From positions 1 through 12,601 of the forward strand of contig JBAXYJ010000065.1 of the NCBI GenBank assembly GCA_041670885.1: a stretch of DNA of 12,601 nt. The letters run 5' to 3'. Source of the stretch: JAJBWD01 sp041670885 (lineage in GTDB: Bacteria > Bacillota > Clostridia > Clostridiales > Clostridiaceae). The notes below the pieces were generated by a model that was not told the DNA's origin, ran no database searches, and worked only from the letters and a program-made list of their open reading frames with translations. Shown here piece after piece: positions 5,107-11,738 of the stretch; positions within the stretch are counted from its first letter, which is position 1; each line of letters opens with the position of its first letter. A program made the translations under genes and the position numbers.

Positions 5107-6999
5107 TTACATTACTATCTTTAAATACTTTCTTGCAGTCCCTATAAAGTATATGCCATATACCAAAACGAACAATAATATGCTGTACAGGGAAGGAATA
5201 ATAATATTGTAGTGCATCTTCTCACTAAGCACTGACATGGCAACGCAGCTGTGAATTATGCCCACTATCAGTGGAAGCACATAAGATATGCTTATCTGTT
5301 TTGATAATGCTCTGTATACTTCCTTTTTTGTCATTCCCAGCTTCTTTAGTATGCTGTACTTTTCCTTATCCAAATAGGCCTCGCTTATAAGCTTGAAATA
5401 TATTATGGTTCCTGTAGCTATAACAAATACCAGGGACAGAAAAGCTCCAAGGAAATATATTATTCCAAACATATTAAAGGAAGAAATGTCCTTGCTGGTA
5501 TTTGCATATAAGCTGTCTTTAATAGGCGTTATCTTTTTCAGCTTCCCTGCAAGGCTTTTTAAATTATCAGTATTATCAATATTAATTCCATTAAACTCAT
5601 ACTCTTTGCCTTCTGATTTTATGCTGTTATAATCATTATCATTCAAAACAATACATGGATAGGCAAGTCCAGCTCCAAAAAGAGGAGTTTTAAATGTATT
5701 TTTTATTATAAACTCTTTCTTGCCGATGGTGGTTTTTACATCCTCATAATTAACCAGGCTCATAACAAGTGCCGGAGATTCCAGATATAAAATTTCTCCT
5801 GATTCCGGCTTATTTTTTTCAATTTCCTTTAGCTTTTTAGAATTAAGGTCCCTGCTTATCCTTAAAAAATCAGAATATCTTATAGCAGAAGTATCATCTA
5901 AAGGCATTCCAAATCCGGTATCTATCTTGGTTTTTATTAAGCAAAACTTTGTGTTTTCCTCTAAGGTAATATTTTTATTATCTTTTTTTACTATATCCTT
6001 AACCTGATTCTTCACAGCCTTATCATCAGATATATAGGATATGGCATAAGGCAACTGGAGAGAATCTCTTATATTAACAAAGTATTTTAAAGATGCTACA
6101 GTTCCATAAGAAGTAAGTGTAACTGCCACCAGTACTGCTACAGCGGATAAAGCTCTGTAATTATTTTTAACCCTAAAGGCAATATTTGACATACTGACTA
6201 GGTTTACTCCCTTATAAAGAATCTTTTTATTATTTATAATAACTTTCATAACTAATGAATAGAAAGATTCAAAAAGCCAATAGGTTCCCATTACTACAAA
6301 TAAAACAGCCAGCGGTATATAACTTAGAAATTTGACTCCCACAGCATGGGTTGCAAAATAATATCCGGTACCTATAAATATAACAGAAAGCAATCCTTTT
6401 ACATAGCTTACCTTTGGAAGCTGTTCTTCCATTTTTGATGCATTAAATAAATCAATTAATTTGCTTCTTACTATATTTATATATCCCAGCAGTGAGTTTA
6501 TAAAAAATATTATAAAAAAGGTAACTGCAGTCTGAAGCAAAGCTTTATAAGATACAAAAAAGCCTATCTTCATATTTAGTATGGCAGCTTTTGCCAGCAT
6601 CATTAAAAAAAGCTTGCAAAATACAACTCCCAGCAGCAGCCCAAATATTATAGCTGTAAGTCCTATAAATATAACCTCTAGCCCATATATAAATCCTATC
6701 TGATAATTGGTAACACCCATAAAGGCATATATTCCTATTTCCTTTTTCCTTTGATTTAAGAAAAAAGAGCTGGAAAACCAAATGAAAAATATTAAGAAAA
6801 GAAGCAGAAGATAGGAAACAACATCAGATACGCCGTTTATATAATCTACCGCTCCTCTTGCTTTCTGAAAATCCGGGTTATATTTTAAAGATATAAAATT
6901 ATAATAAACCAGAACAGAAAAAATCATGGATACTATATATAATCCATAAGTTTTTACGTTTCTTTTAAAATTTCCGAAGGCTAAGCTAAATGAGTTCAT
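5107..6999 (-). CDS. BceB-type ABC transporter permease (FtsX-like)
   Basis: Membrane subunit of a BceAB-type transporter, a class that protects against cell-wall-targeting peptide antibiotics and also acts as the sensor for its partner kinase. The 630 residues (B. subtilis BceB is 646) have the family layout. The N-terminus is NFKRNVKTYGLYIVSMIFSV, and TM2 is followed by NQRKKEIGIYAFMGVTNYQIG, a characteristic FtsX segment. Several further TM helices run to about 310. A roughly 200-residue extracytoplasmic domain (about 315-510) lies between TM7 and TM8. Three C-terminal helices include EKYSILKKLGMTKKEVYRAL. The ATG overlaps the ATPase gene by 14 bases, with GGAGGCGAAATAA inside that gene, so the two are translationally coupled. 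The drug recognised cannot be deduced, because the large external domain is variable in the family. Confidence 0.92.
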   Translation of the reverse strand: MNSFSLAFGNFKRNVKTYGLYIVSMIFSVLVYYNFISLKYNPDFQKARGAVDYINGVSDVVSYLLLLFLIFFIWFSSSFFLNQRKKEIGIYAFMGVTNYQIGFIYGLEVIFIGLTAIIFGLLLGVVFCKLFLMMLAKAAILNMKIGFFVSYKALLQTAVTFFIIFFINSLLGYINIVRSKLIDLFNASKMEEQLPKVSYVKGLLSVIFIGTGYYFATHAVGVKFLSYIPLAVLFVVMGTYWLFESFYSLVMKVIINNKKILYKGVNLVSMSNIAFRVKNNYRALSAVAVLVAVTLTSYGTVASLKYFVNIRDSLQLPYAISYISDDKAVKNQVKDIVKKDNKNITLEENTKFCLIKTKIDTGFGMPLDDTSAIRYSDFLRISRDLNSKKLKEIEKNKPESGEILYLESPALVMSLVNYEDVKTTIGKKEFIIKNTFKTPLFGAGLAYPCIVLNDNDYNSIKSEGKEYEFNGINIDNTDNLKSLAGKLKKITPIKDSLYANTSKDISSFNMFGIIYFLGAFLSLVFVIATGTIIYFKLISEAYLDKEKYSILKKLGMTKKEVYRALSKQISISYVLPLIVGIIHSCVAMSVLSEKMHYNIIIPSLYSILLFVLVYGIYFIGTARKYLKIVM

Positions 7000-7750
7000 T
7001 TATTTCGCCTCCAATAGATGCTGACATATCCATTATTCTTTGGAAGAATTCTTTTCTGCCTTTATTTTTATCTATTTTAGCATGAATCTTCCCGTCCTTA
7101 ATAAACATTATTCTTCTGCAGTAGCTGGCAGCAAAGGCATCATGAGTTACCATAATAATTGTTGTATTGAATTTTTCATTCATACTGGTAAGACATGATA
7201 AAAGCTCTGCTGATGATTTTGAGTCAAGTGCTCCTGTTGGTTCATCTGCAAATATTACAGAGGGGTTTGTCATAAGGGCTCTTGCAGCTGCTGTTCTTTG
7301 CTTCTGACCACCAGATAACTGGTAAGGATATTTTTTCAAATGATCCTTAAGACCTAAAAAGCCTGCTATTTCATTAACTCTATTTAATATTACCTGATGA
7401 TTTACCTTGCCAAGTGCTAAAGGCAGTGCAATATTATCCTGAACAGTCATGGTATCCAGCAAATTAAAGTCCTGAAATATAAACCCTATCTTATTTTTTC
7501 TGAAGTCAGCCAGCTCCCTGCCTTTAACCTTACTCATATCCTTTCCTTCAAAAAGGTAGCTTCCGCTGGTTTCCTTGTCAATTGTAGATATGATATTTAA
7601 AAGAGTAGTTTTTCCTGCACCCGATGGGCCCATTATTCCAAGAAATTCGCCCTTTTCAACCTGCATATCGACTCCATTTAAGGCTGCGGATATATTTTCC
7701 TTTGAGCCATATAATTTTTTTAAATCCTTTGTTTCAATAATAATACTCAT
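6986..7750 (-). CDS. BceA-type ABC transporter ATP-binding protein
   Basis: The ATPase subunit that powers the adjacent permease. The 254 residues contain all nucleotide-binding motifs: Walker A GPSGAGKTT (41-49), the Q-loop glutamine at 93 in FIFQDFNLLDTMTVQDNI, signature LSGGQKQR (145-152), Walker B VIFADEP (165-171), D-loop GALDS, and the switch histidine at 203 in MVTHD. The fairly long C-terminal tail is usual for BceA/YxdL/VraD-like members. The ATG has a clear AGGAGG site. The gene follows the kinase after a 90-base gap that carries a candidate operator and promoter, so the transporter pair is probably a separately inducible unit. The last 14 bases overlap the permease start. Confidence 0.95.
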   Translation of the reverse strand: MSIIIETKDLKKLYGSKENISAALNGVDMQVEKGEFLGIMGPSGAGKTTLLNIISTIDKETSGSYLFEGKDMSKVKGRELADFRKNKIGFIFQDFNLLDTMTVQDNIALPLALGKVNHQVILNRVNEIAGFLGLKDHLKKYPYQLSGGQKQRTAAARALMTNPSVIFADEPTGALDSKSSAELLSCLTSMNEKFNTTIIMVTHDAFAASYCRRIMFIKDGKIHAKIDKNKGRKEFFQRIMDMSASIGGEINELI

Positions 7751-7759
7751 AATTATCCT

Positions 7760-7820
7760 CCTGAATTTTGATTTACTTTTATTTTAGTCATATCCATAAG
7801 CCTCTGCCATCGAATTCAGG
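7760..7820 (-). other. Inverted arms able to mask the ATPase ribosome site
   Basis: Minus-strand CCTGAATT (7820-7813) and AATTCAGG (7767-7760) are exact inverted copies, and the second overlaps the AGGAGG of the ATPase gene. Only transcripts reading through from the kinase gene would contain both arms. RNA starting at the proximal promoter would lack the first. Confidence 0.35.
7781..7809 (-). promoter_or_regulatory. Weak, probably activator-dependent promoter of the transporter genes
   Basis: On the minus strand TAAAAT (7786-7781) is a plausible -10. The hexamer 17 bases upstream (ATGGCA, 7809-7804) is a poor -35, as expected for a promoter needing a response regulator. The 10-bp direct repeat ends about 12 bases upstream of that -35. 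Confidence 0.4.
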
Positions 7821-7850
7821 TTACATTTTCTATTTTAATATTACATTTTC
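7821..7850 (-). promoter_or_regulatory. Direct-repeat candidate response-regulator site before the ATPase gene
   Basis: On the minus strand the exact 10-mer GAAAATGTAA occurs twice (7850-7841 and 7830-7821) with a 10-base spacer, giving a 20-bp period of about two helical turns. It lies upstream of the transporter promoter. The distal copy contains the kinase gene's stop codon. OmpR/PhoB-type regulators commonly bind head-to-tail repeats with this geometry, so the adjacent regulator is the likely ligand (inference). Confidence 0.5.
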
Positions 7851-8884
7851 GTCACAGAGAAGTAATCTGACAGTTTATAGTAGCAAATTGTAAATTCAGT
7901 AAAGCTCCCCTGCTCTGATTTAACAAATATATCATGACTTAGCTTATTTGCCATCTTTTTAGAAAGATAAAGTCCCATACCTGTGGATTTTGATGTTTTT
8001 CGGCCATTTTCCCCGGTAAAGCCTTTATCGAATATCCTCCTTATATCCTTTTCACAAATACCCATGCCGTTATCTCTTATGTTAATTTTGACTGATTTTT
8101 CATCCTCTTCTCCATATATTAATATTTCCCCCTCTCTATTTACATACTTGCAGGCGTTGTTTATTATCTGATCAATAATATAGGAAGCCCATTTCTCATC
8201 TGTCATCACCTTATAATCAATATTATTAAGCTGAAGATCTATATCCTTTGCTATAAAAAATGCAGCATTTCGTTTTACCATTTCACGGATAACTTTATTT
8301 ATGCTTACTTCTTCCACCTGTAAATCTTCTGAGTAACTGGAGGATCTGCTGGTATAGAGAACCTGATTTATTAAAAACTTAATTCTTTCAATTTCCATTC
8401 TAAGCTCTTCAGATACCTTGGAAAGAGAATTGCAATCTGCAGCTTCCTCAATTTTATCTGAAATCAGTTCACATACTGCAATGGGGATTTTAATCTCATG
8501 AACCCATTTAGTAATATAGTCATTTACTTCATCTAATGAATCTTTAAGTTCCCCAGCATTTTCTTCCATCTGATGATTTTTAGCTTTTACTATGTTTTTA
8601 ATAAGTTCCAGCTCATAAGTTTTTGCATCCGGCAGGTAGTTGTCTACTTCTTCCCCATTCTCCAGAGCCTTATAAATATCACAAAAGCTGGACTTAAATT
8701 TATAATAGTATATAAAAAGAAAAAATAATGATATAACTATGATTAAAAAGTCCATATAGGCTATATCATTAATTGATGCATTAATTTCACTGCTGGTTAA
8801 GAGTATCAGATTTATTACAGTAAAGATTGAAATGAAATATAAGATTTTTATTATTGAATTTTTTATATAAACTATAATATTCAT
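7841..8884 (-). CDS. BceS-type intramembrane-sensing histidine kinase
   Basis: Sensor kinase of the module. The 347 residues start with two TM helices (about 12-30 and 42-62) joined by a loop of only about ten residues. That is the hallmark of intramembrane-sensing kinases, which take their signal from the BceAB transporter rather than binding drug themselves. The dimerisation/phosphoacceptor region has KWVHEIKIPIAV with the phospho-histidine at 129. The ATPase domain shows the N box INNACKY (241-247), G1 DNGMGI (271-276), the F-box-like IFDKGFTG and G2 TGMGLYL (301-307). The ATG overlaps the regulator stop by four bases (ATGA), so translation is coupled, and no strong separate ribosome site is seen. 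The gene ends inside the direct repeat that precedes the transporter genes. Confidence 0.93.
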   Translation of the reverse strand: MNIIVYIKNSIIKILYFISIFTVINLILLTSSEINASINDIAYMDFLIIVISLFFLFIYYYKFKSSFCDIYKALENGEEVDNYLPDAKTYELELIKNIVKAKNHQMEENAGELKDSLDEVNDYITKWVHEIKIPIAVCELISDKIEEAADCNSLSKVSEELRMEIERIKFLINQVLYTSRSSSYSEDLQVEEVSINKVIREMVKRNAAFFIAKDIDLQLNNIDYKVMTDEKWASYIIDQIINNACKYVNREGEILIYGEEDEKSVKINIRDNGMGICEKDIRRIFDKGFTGENGRKTSKSTGMGLYLSKKMANKLSHDIFVKSEQGSFTEFTICYYKLSDYFSVTKM

Positions 8885-9555
8885 GATACAAAATACCCAA
8901 ATCCTTTTTTAGTCATAATAAAATCCTGAAGCCCCATATCTTTAAGCTTCATTCTTAGCCTGTTAATGCTTACAGTCAGTGTATTGTCATTAATGAAATT
9001 ATCATCTTCCCAAAGGGCTCTCATTATTCTTTCTCTGGATATGGCCTTACCCCTGTTTTTCATAAGAAGAAGTATAACCTTAAATTCATTTTTTGTAAGT
9101 TCAATTTTCTCTTCATTATATAAAAGGGCTTTATCAACTAAATTCAGTATTACGCCTCCGCACTCCAAATAATCTATATTTTCATCAGAATATGCATAAG
9201 TCCTTCTTAATAGGGCATTTATTTTAGCAATTAAAATATCCATGGAAAATGGCTTGGTTATATAATCATCGGCTCCTGTGTTTACTGCCATTATAATATC
9301 CATATTAGTATCCCTTGATGAAACAAATATAATTGGAATTTTGGAAAGCTCTCTTATCCTGCCGCACCAGTAAAAGCCATCATATTGAGGCAGGTTTACA
9401 TCCATTATTATTAAATTAGGTTTATTATCAGCAAACTCTGCTGATATATTTCCAAAATCCCTGGCAATATAAGTCTCAAATCCCCACTTAATTAAACCAT
9501 CGGACATATTTTTGCTAAGTGAAATATCATCCTCAACTATCATAATTTTATACAC
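8881..9555 (-). CDS. BceR-type OmpR-family response regulator
   Basis: DNA-binding partner of the kinase. The 224 residues form a receiver domain with acidic pocket EDD (8-10), phospho-acceptor Asp52 in IIMDVNLPQYDG, switch Ser79/80 and Lys101 in TKPF. A winged-helix domain follows (about 130-224), with ELTKNEFKVILLLMKNRGK, RIMRALWEDDNF and the wing GFGYFVS at the end. I chose the GTG at 9555-9553 (MYKIMIVEDD), since GGAGG is 8 bases upstream and the length fits BceR. A further upstream GTG at 9597 would add 14 residues and lies inside the promoter -10 region, so it can be excluded if that promoter is right. The gene heads the regulator-kinase pair and is divergent from the transposase-like gene across a 187-base spacer. 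Confidence 0.93.
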   Translation of the reverse strand: MYKIMIVEDDISLSKNMSDGLIKWGFETYIARDFGNISAEFADNKPNLIIMDVNLPQYDGFYWCGRIRELSKIPIIFVSSRDTNMDIIMAVNTGADDYITKPFSMDILIAKINALLRRTYAYSDENIDYLECGGVILNLVDKALLYNEEKIELTKNEFKVILLLMKNRGKAISRERIMRALWEDDNFINDNTLTVSINRLRMKLKDMGLQDFIMTKKGFGYFVS

Positions 9556-9587
9556 AGCTGTTTCCTCCAAAATAATATATATGAATA

Positions 9588-9596
9588 ATTGTATCA
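9588..9596 (-). promoter_or_regulatory. Extended -10 promoter of the regulator-kinase genes
   Basis: Minus-strand TGATACAAT is an extended -10 (TGN plus TACAAT). No good -35 is found 17-18 bases upstream. That space is filled by the proximal copy of the 21-bp direct repeat. The transcript would start near 9581 and have a leader of about 25 bases carrying the GGAGG. Confidence 0.6.
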
Positions 9597-9597
9597 C

Positions 9598-9639
9598 AAA
9601 AGTGGGGCAGGTTTGTTTAAAACTGGCGCAGGTTTGTTT
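9598..9639. repeat. Tandem 21-bp direct repeat, candidate operator
   Basis: Two head-to-tail copies (9598-9618 and 9619-9639) share 19 of 21 positions, including GCAGGTTTGTTT. They abut the extended -10 of the regulator promoter and lie upstream of the divergent transposase-like gene. The 21-bp period puts both copies on one face of the helix. The motif differs from the GAAAATGTAA repeat at 7821, so the binding protein may be the response regulator, the transposase-like protein or another factor. Confidence 0.7.
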
Positions 9640-9653
9640 TAGGATATATGTTT

Positions 9654-9682
9654 TTGTTAAAAAATGTGTTTAAGTCTAGGAT
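9654..9682 (+). promoter_or_regulatory. Possible promoter of the transposase-like gene
   Basis: TTGTTA (9654-9659), 17 bases, then TAGGAT (9677-9682); each box matches consensus at four of six positions. Transcription would start near 9689, where AGCCTC (9689-9694) is complementary to GAGGCT (9734-9739) in the ribosome-binding region. Confidence 0.35.
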
Positions 9683-9742
9683 AAGACAAGCCTCTTCTGG
9701 TAATAATATAAACGTACGTAATTAATTGCCAAGGAGGCTGCT

Positions 9743-10651
9743 ATGGATATATTAATTAAAGATCAAATAAAGTTAAAATTTATGAAGGGTCCTATCTGCC
9801 CTCATTGCGGAAGCAAAGATATAAATAAATTTGGATTTTTTAATGAAAAACAGAGATACAGGTGTAAAGACTGTAAAAAAACCTTTAATTTATATACTAA
9901 AACTCTGCTTAGTTGGTCTCATTATAAAGATAAATGGGATAGCTTTGTCCATACTATGCGAGAAGATGTGTCACTTAGAAAAGCTGAAAAAGAAGTAGGG
10001 GTAAGCTATGCAGCATTATTCTACTGGAGACATAAGATAATGACAATTTTAAATGAAGAAAATGATACTGAACTTCATGGAACCCTGGAGCTTATCAGTA
10101 TGAAGTTAAAATATTTAGATAAAAACCGAAAAAGAAAAAATGAAGAAGATGATGATGAATTAGAAAAATTAGGATTTGGGGATGCGTTTGAAGAGGAAAA
10201 GGCATCACCTGGCGGAGCTCAAAATATCTTCTTTGCATTTTTGTATCAAAGAGATGACAGGCTGGAGTCTTACATATACAAAGAAAAAACAGGAGCCAGG
10301 TCGTTTATATATGACTTATCTGACAGCATAGATAAGAAAAGCATAGTATGTCTCAGCTCAAACTACCCTTTCAGATATCCTCTATTATATAAAAAGATAA
10401 AAGTAGCTGATAAAAAAAGTTATAAGCGAGTTAACTATTTTAATGCAGACAGCGCAAGAAAATATTTGGGTCAGTTTAAATGCTGGATTAAAATGTTCCG
10501 AGGAGTATCTTCTAAAAATTTGCCAAAATATGCTGCTTTTTTTAAGGCGCATAAAATATTTAACAATATGGAATGCATAATACTTTCTTCCCTACGGCAA
10601 TATGAAAACCTTAGAAACCAATATGCAATAAGGGGTGCCTTAGGCTTTTAA
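9743..10651 (+). CDS. Zinc-ribbon/HTH transposase-like protein, probably catalytically inactive
   Basis: The 302 residues have the architecture of IS1595/ISXO2-like transposases. A zinc ribbon has Cys19-x2-Cys22 and Cys41-x2-Cys44 (CPHCGSKD, CKDCKKTF). An HTH follows at about 75-98 (SLRKAEKEVGVSYAALFYW). The C-terminal region has the fold-specific LGQFKCWIKMFRGVSSKNLPKY segment at about 242-262. The catalytic acids appear lost: where relatives have a DET-type motif this protein reads LELISM (115-120), and the second Asp position falls in VCLSSN (202-207). A lysine/acid-rich stretch (about 127-153) interrupts the domain. No flanking terminal inverted repeats were found. The ATG has AGGAGG 5 bases upstream. 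It is more likely a domesticated DNA-binding protein than an active transposase, though decay of a mobile element is possible. The divergent BceRS promoter is a candidate target. Confidence 0.7.
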   Translation: MDILIKDQIKLKFMKGPICPHCGSKDINKFGFFNEKQRYRCKDCKKTFNLYTKTLLSWSHYKDKWDSFVHTMREDVSLRKAEKEVGVSYAALFYWRHKIMTILNEENDTELHGTLELISMKLKYLDKNRKRKNEEDDDELEKLGFGDAFEEEKASPGGAQNIFFAFLYQRDDRLESYIYKEKTGARSFIYDLSDSIDKKSIVCLSSNYPFRYPLLYKKIKVADKKSYKRVNYFNADSARKYLGQFKCWIKMFRGVSSKNLPKYAAFFKAHKIFNNMECIILSSLRQYENLRNQYAIRGALGF

Positions 10652-10703
10652 CCATAAACAGCACCCTTAAACAGTTTTTTTAACAAAATAATATGTTAAG
10701 AAA
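10630..10703. terminator. Weak hairpins between convergent genes
   Basis: Two structures fill the gap between the transposase-like gene and tcdA. GGGTGC (10633-10638, inside the coding end) pairs with GCACCC (10661-10666) and is followed by a T run at 10675-10681. A second AT-rich stem, TTTTTTAACA with TGTTAAGAAA (10676-10685, 10694-10703), has an 8-base loop and could serve either strand. Neither is strong. Confidence 0.4.
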
Positions 10704-10720
10704 TAAGCCAGTCGGCCCTT

Positions 10721-11494
10721 TTATTTATCATTTATGCCTAGTAAATCTTTTATAACTTCTCCACCGAGTATCATTCCGGCTACAGGCGGTACAAAGGAAA
10801 TGCTTCCCGGGATCTGCCTTTTCATCGTGCATTTTTCAGATCCCTCGCTGATGCTGCATGCGCAGCCTTCCTTGCAGGTTACATCATCCTCTGTTTTTGG
10901 CTTTACAGGCAGCTCTTCAGAATATATAACCTTTAGAGCTTTAACTTCCCTTCTTTTTAGCTCATATCTCATAACCTTTGCCAAGGGGCATATTTTTGTT
11001 TTATAAATATCAGCTATTTTAAACTTAGTTGGGTCAAATTTATTTCCGGTACCCATACAGCTTATTAATTTTATGTTATGCTGCTGACACCACAAAACCA
11101 GTGCTATCTTTGAAGTTACTGTATCAATGGCATCTACCACATAATCAGTATCCTCATCTATTATATCCCCAATATTTTCTTCAGTTACAAATGTTTTATG
11201 TATTTTAACATTGCATTCCTTATTTATGTCAAGGATTCTGTCTCTCATTACCTCAACCTTTGGCTTTGAGATTGTACTGTATAATGCAATAATCTGCCTG
11301 TTTAAATTAGTAAGGCACACATTATCATCATCAACCAGAATTAATTTTCCAATTCCGCCTCTTGCAAGAGCTTCTGCTGCAAAGCTTCCTACGCCGCCAA
11401 TGCCAAATACAACTACTTTACTTTTTTCTAATTTTTCAAGTCCTTCACTTCCTATTAAAAGCTCAGTTCTAGAAAATTTATGCTGCCCTCTCAT
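10721..11494 (-). CDS. tcdA: tRNA threonylcarbamoyladenosine dehydratase (E1-like)
   Basis: TcdA uses ATP to cyclise t6A at position 37 of ANN-decoding tRNAs into ct6A. The 257-residue product begins with HKFSRTELLIGSEGLEKL. It has the nucleotide loop GIGGVGS (31-37), LVDDDNVCLTNLNRQ (53-67), ISCMGTGNKFDPTKF and the C-terminal PGSISFVPPVAGMILGGEV, all typical of TcdA/CsdL rather than MoeB or ThiF. A cysteine cluster (207, 211, 213, 222) precedes the PGS motif, as in clostridial relatives. The ATG at 11494 is preferred on similarity. A GTG at 11503 would add three residues, and neither has a strong ribosome site. A perfect TTGACA promoter lies about 60-90 bases upstream. The gene stands alone between convergent transposase-like and upstream metF genes. 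Confidence 0.9.
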   Translation of the reverse strand: MRGQHKFSRTELLIGSEGLEKLEKSKVVVFGIGGVGSFAAEALARGGIGKLILVDDDNVCLTNLNRQIIALYSTISKPKVEVMRDRILDINKECNVKIHKTFVTEENIGDIIDEDTDYVVDAIDTVTSKIALVLWCQQHNIKLISCMGTGNKFDPTKFKIADIYKTKICPLAKVMRYELKRREVKALKVIYSEELPVKPKTEDDVTCKEGCACSISEGSEKCTMKRQIPGSISFVPPVAGMILGGEVIKDLLGINDK

Positions 11495-11554
11495 ATATAT
11501 CACTCACGAAAACTTAAGTTCGTTCCTTTCATAAACCTAAATATATTCATGTGT

Positions 11555-11583
11555 AATATAGGCTATATTCTGGAAGTTGTCAA
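11555..11583 (-). promoter_or_regulatory. Sigma-A promoter of tcdA
   Basis: On the minus strand a perfect TTGACA (11583-11578), 17 bases, then TATATT (11560-11555). The transcript would start near 11548, about 54 bases before the ATG. Confidence 0.8.
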
Positions 11584-11627
11584 TATATATCTTAATTATA
11601 AAACCGTTACTTCTGTAAGTTGACAAT
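11568..11627. repeat. 17-bp direct repeat around the tcdA promoter
   Basis: TTCTGGAAGTTGTCAAT (11568-11584) and TTCTGTAAGTTGACAAT (11611-11627) differ at two positions and are 43 bases apart, about four helical turns. The first contains the -35 of tcdA. The second places a perfect TTGACA (11620-11625) on the plus strand and TTGTCA on the minus strand. It may be a duplicated promoter or operator. Confidence 0.6.
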
Positions 11628-11697
11628 GTATCTTTAAAGGATTTAGTAAATGAAGCAGAAAAATATAAAAATAAGGATAATTATATGTTCTACATAT

Positions 11698-11738
11698 AAA
11701 AAATCCTCATTCATCAAATTTATGAATGAGGATTTTTT
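11698..11738 (-). terminator. Strong intrinsic terminator of metF
   Basis: A 17-bp perfect stem (11698-11714 with 11722-11738), GC-richer core TCCTCATTCAT, 7-base loop, flanked by A and T runs on both sides. Its first arm overlaps the metF stop codon (11740-11738). It can act on both strands. Confidence 0.88.

Noticed and set aside
6545..6781. 78-codon minus-strand frame inside the permease gene
   Set aside because: Out-of-frame shadow of the BceB-type coding region, with no ribosome site and no domain.
9553..9597. Longer response regulator starting at the GTG at 9597
   Set aside because: It overlaps the extended -10, has no ribosome site, and adds residues absent from family N-termini. The GTG at 9555 has GGAGG at the right distance.
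9600..10720. Intact insertion sequence carrying the transposase-like gene
   Set aside because: Only a six-base ACTGGC/GCCAGT match was found between the flanks and no target duplication. That is too short to call IS ends.
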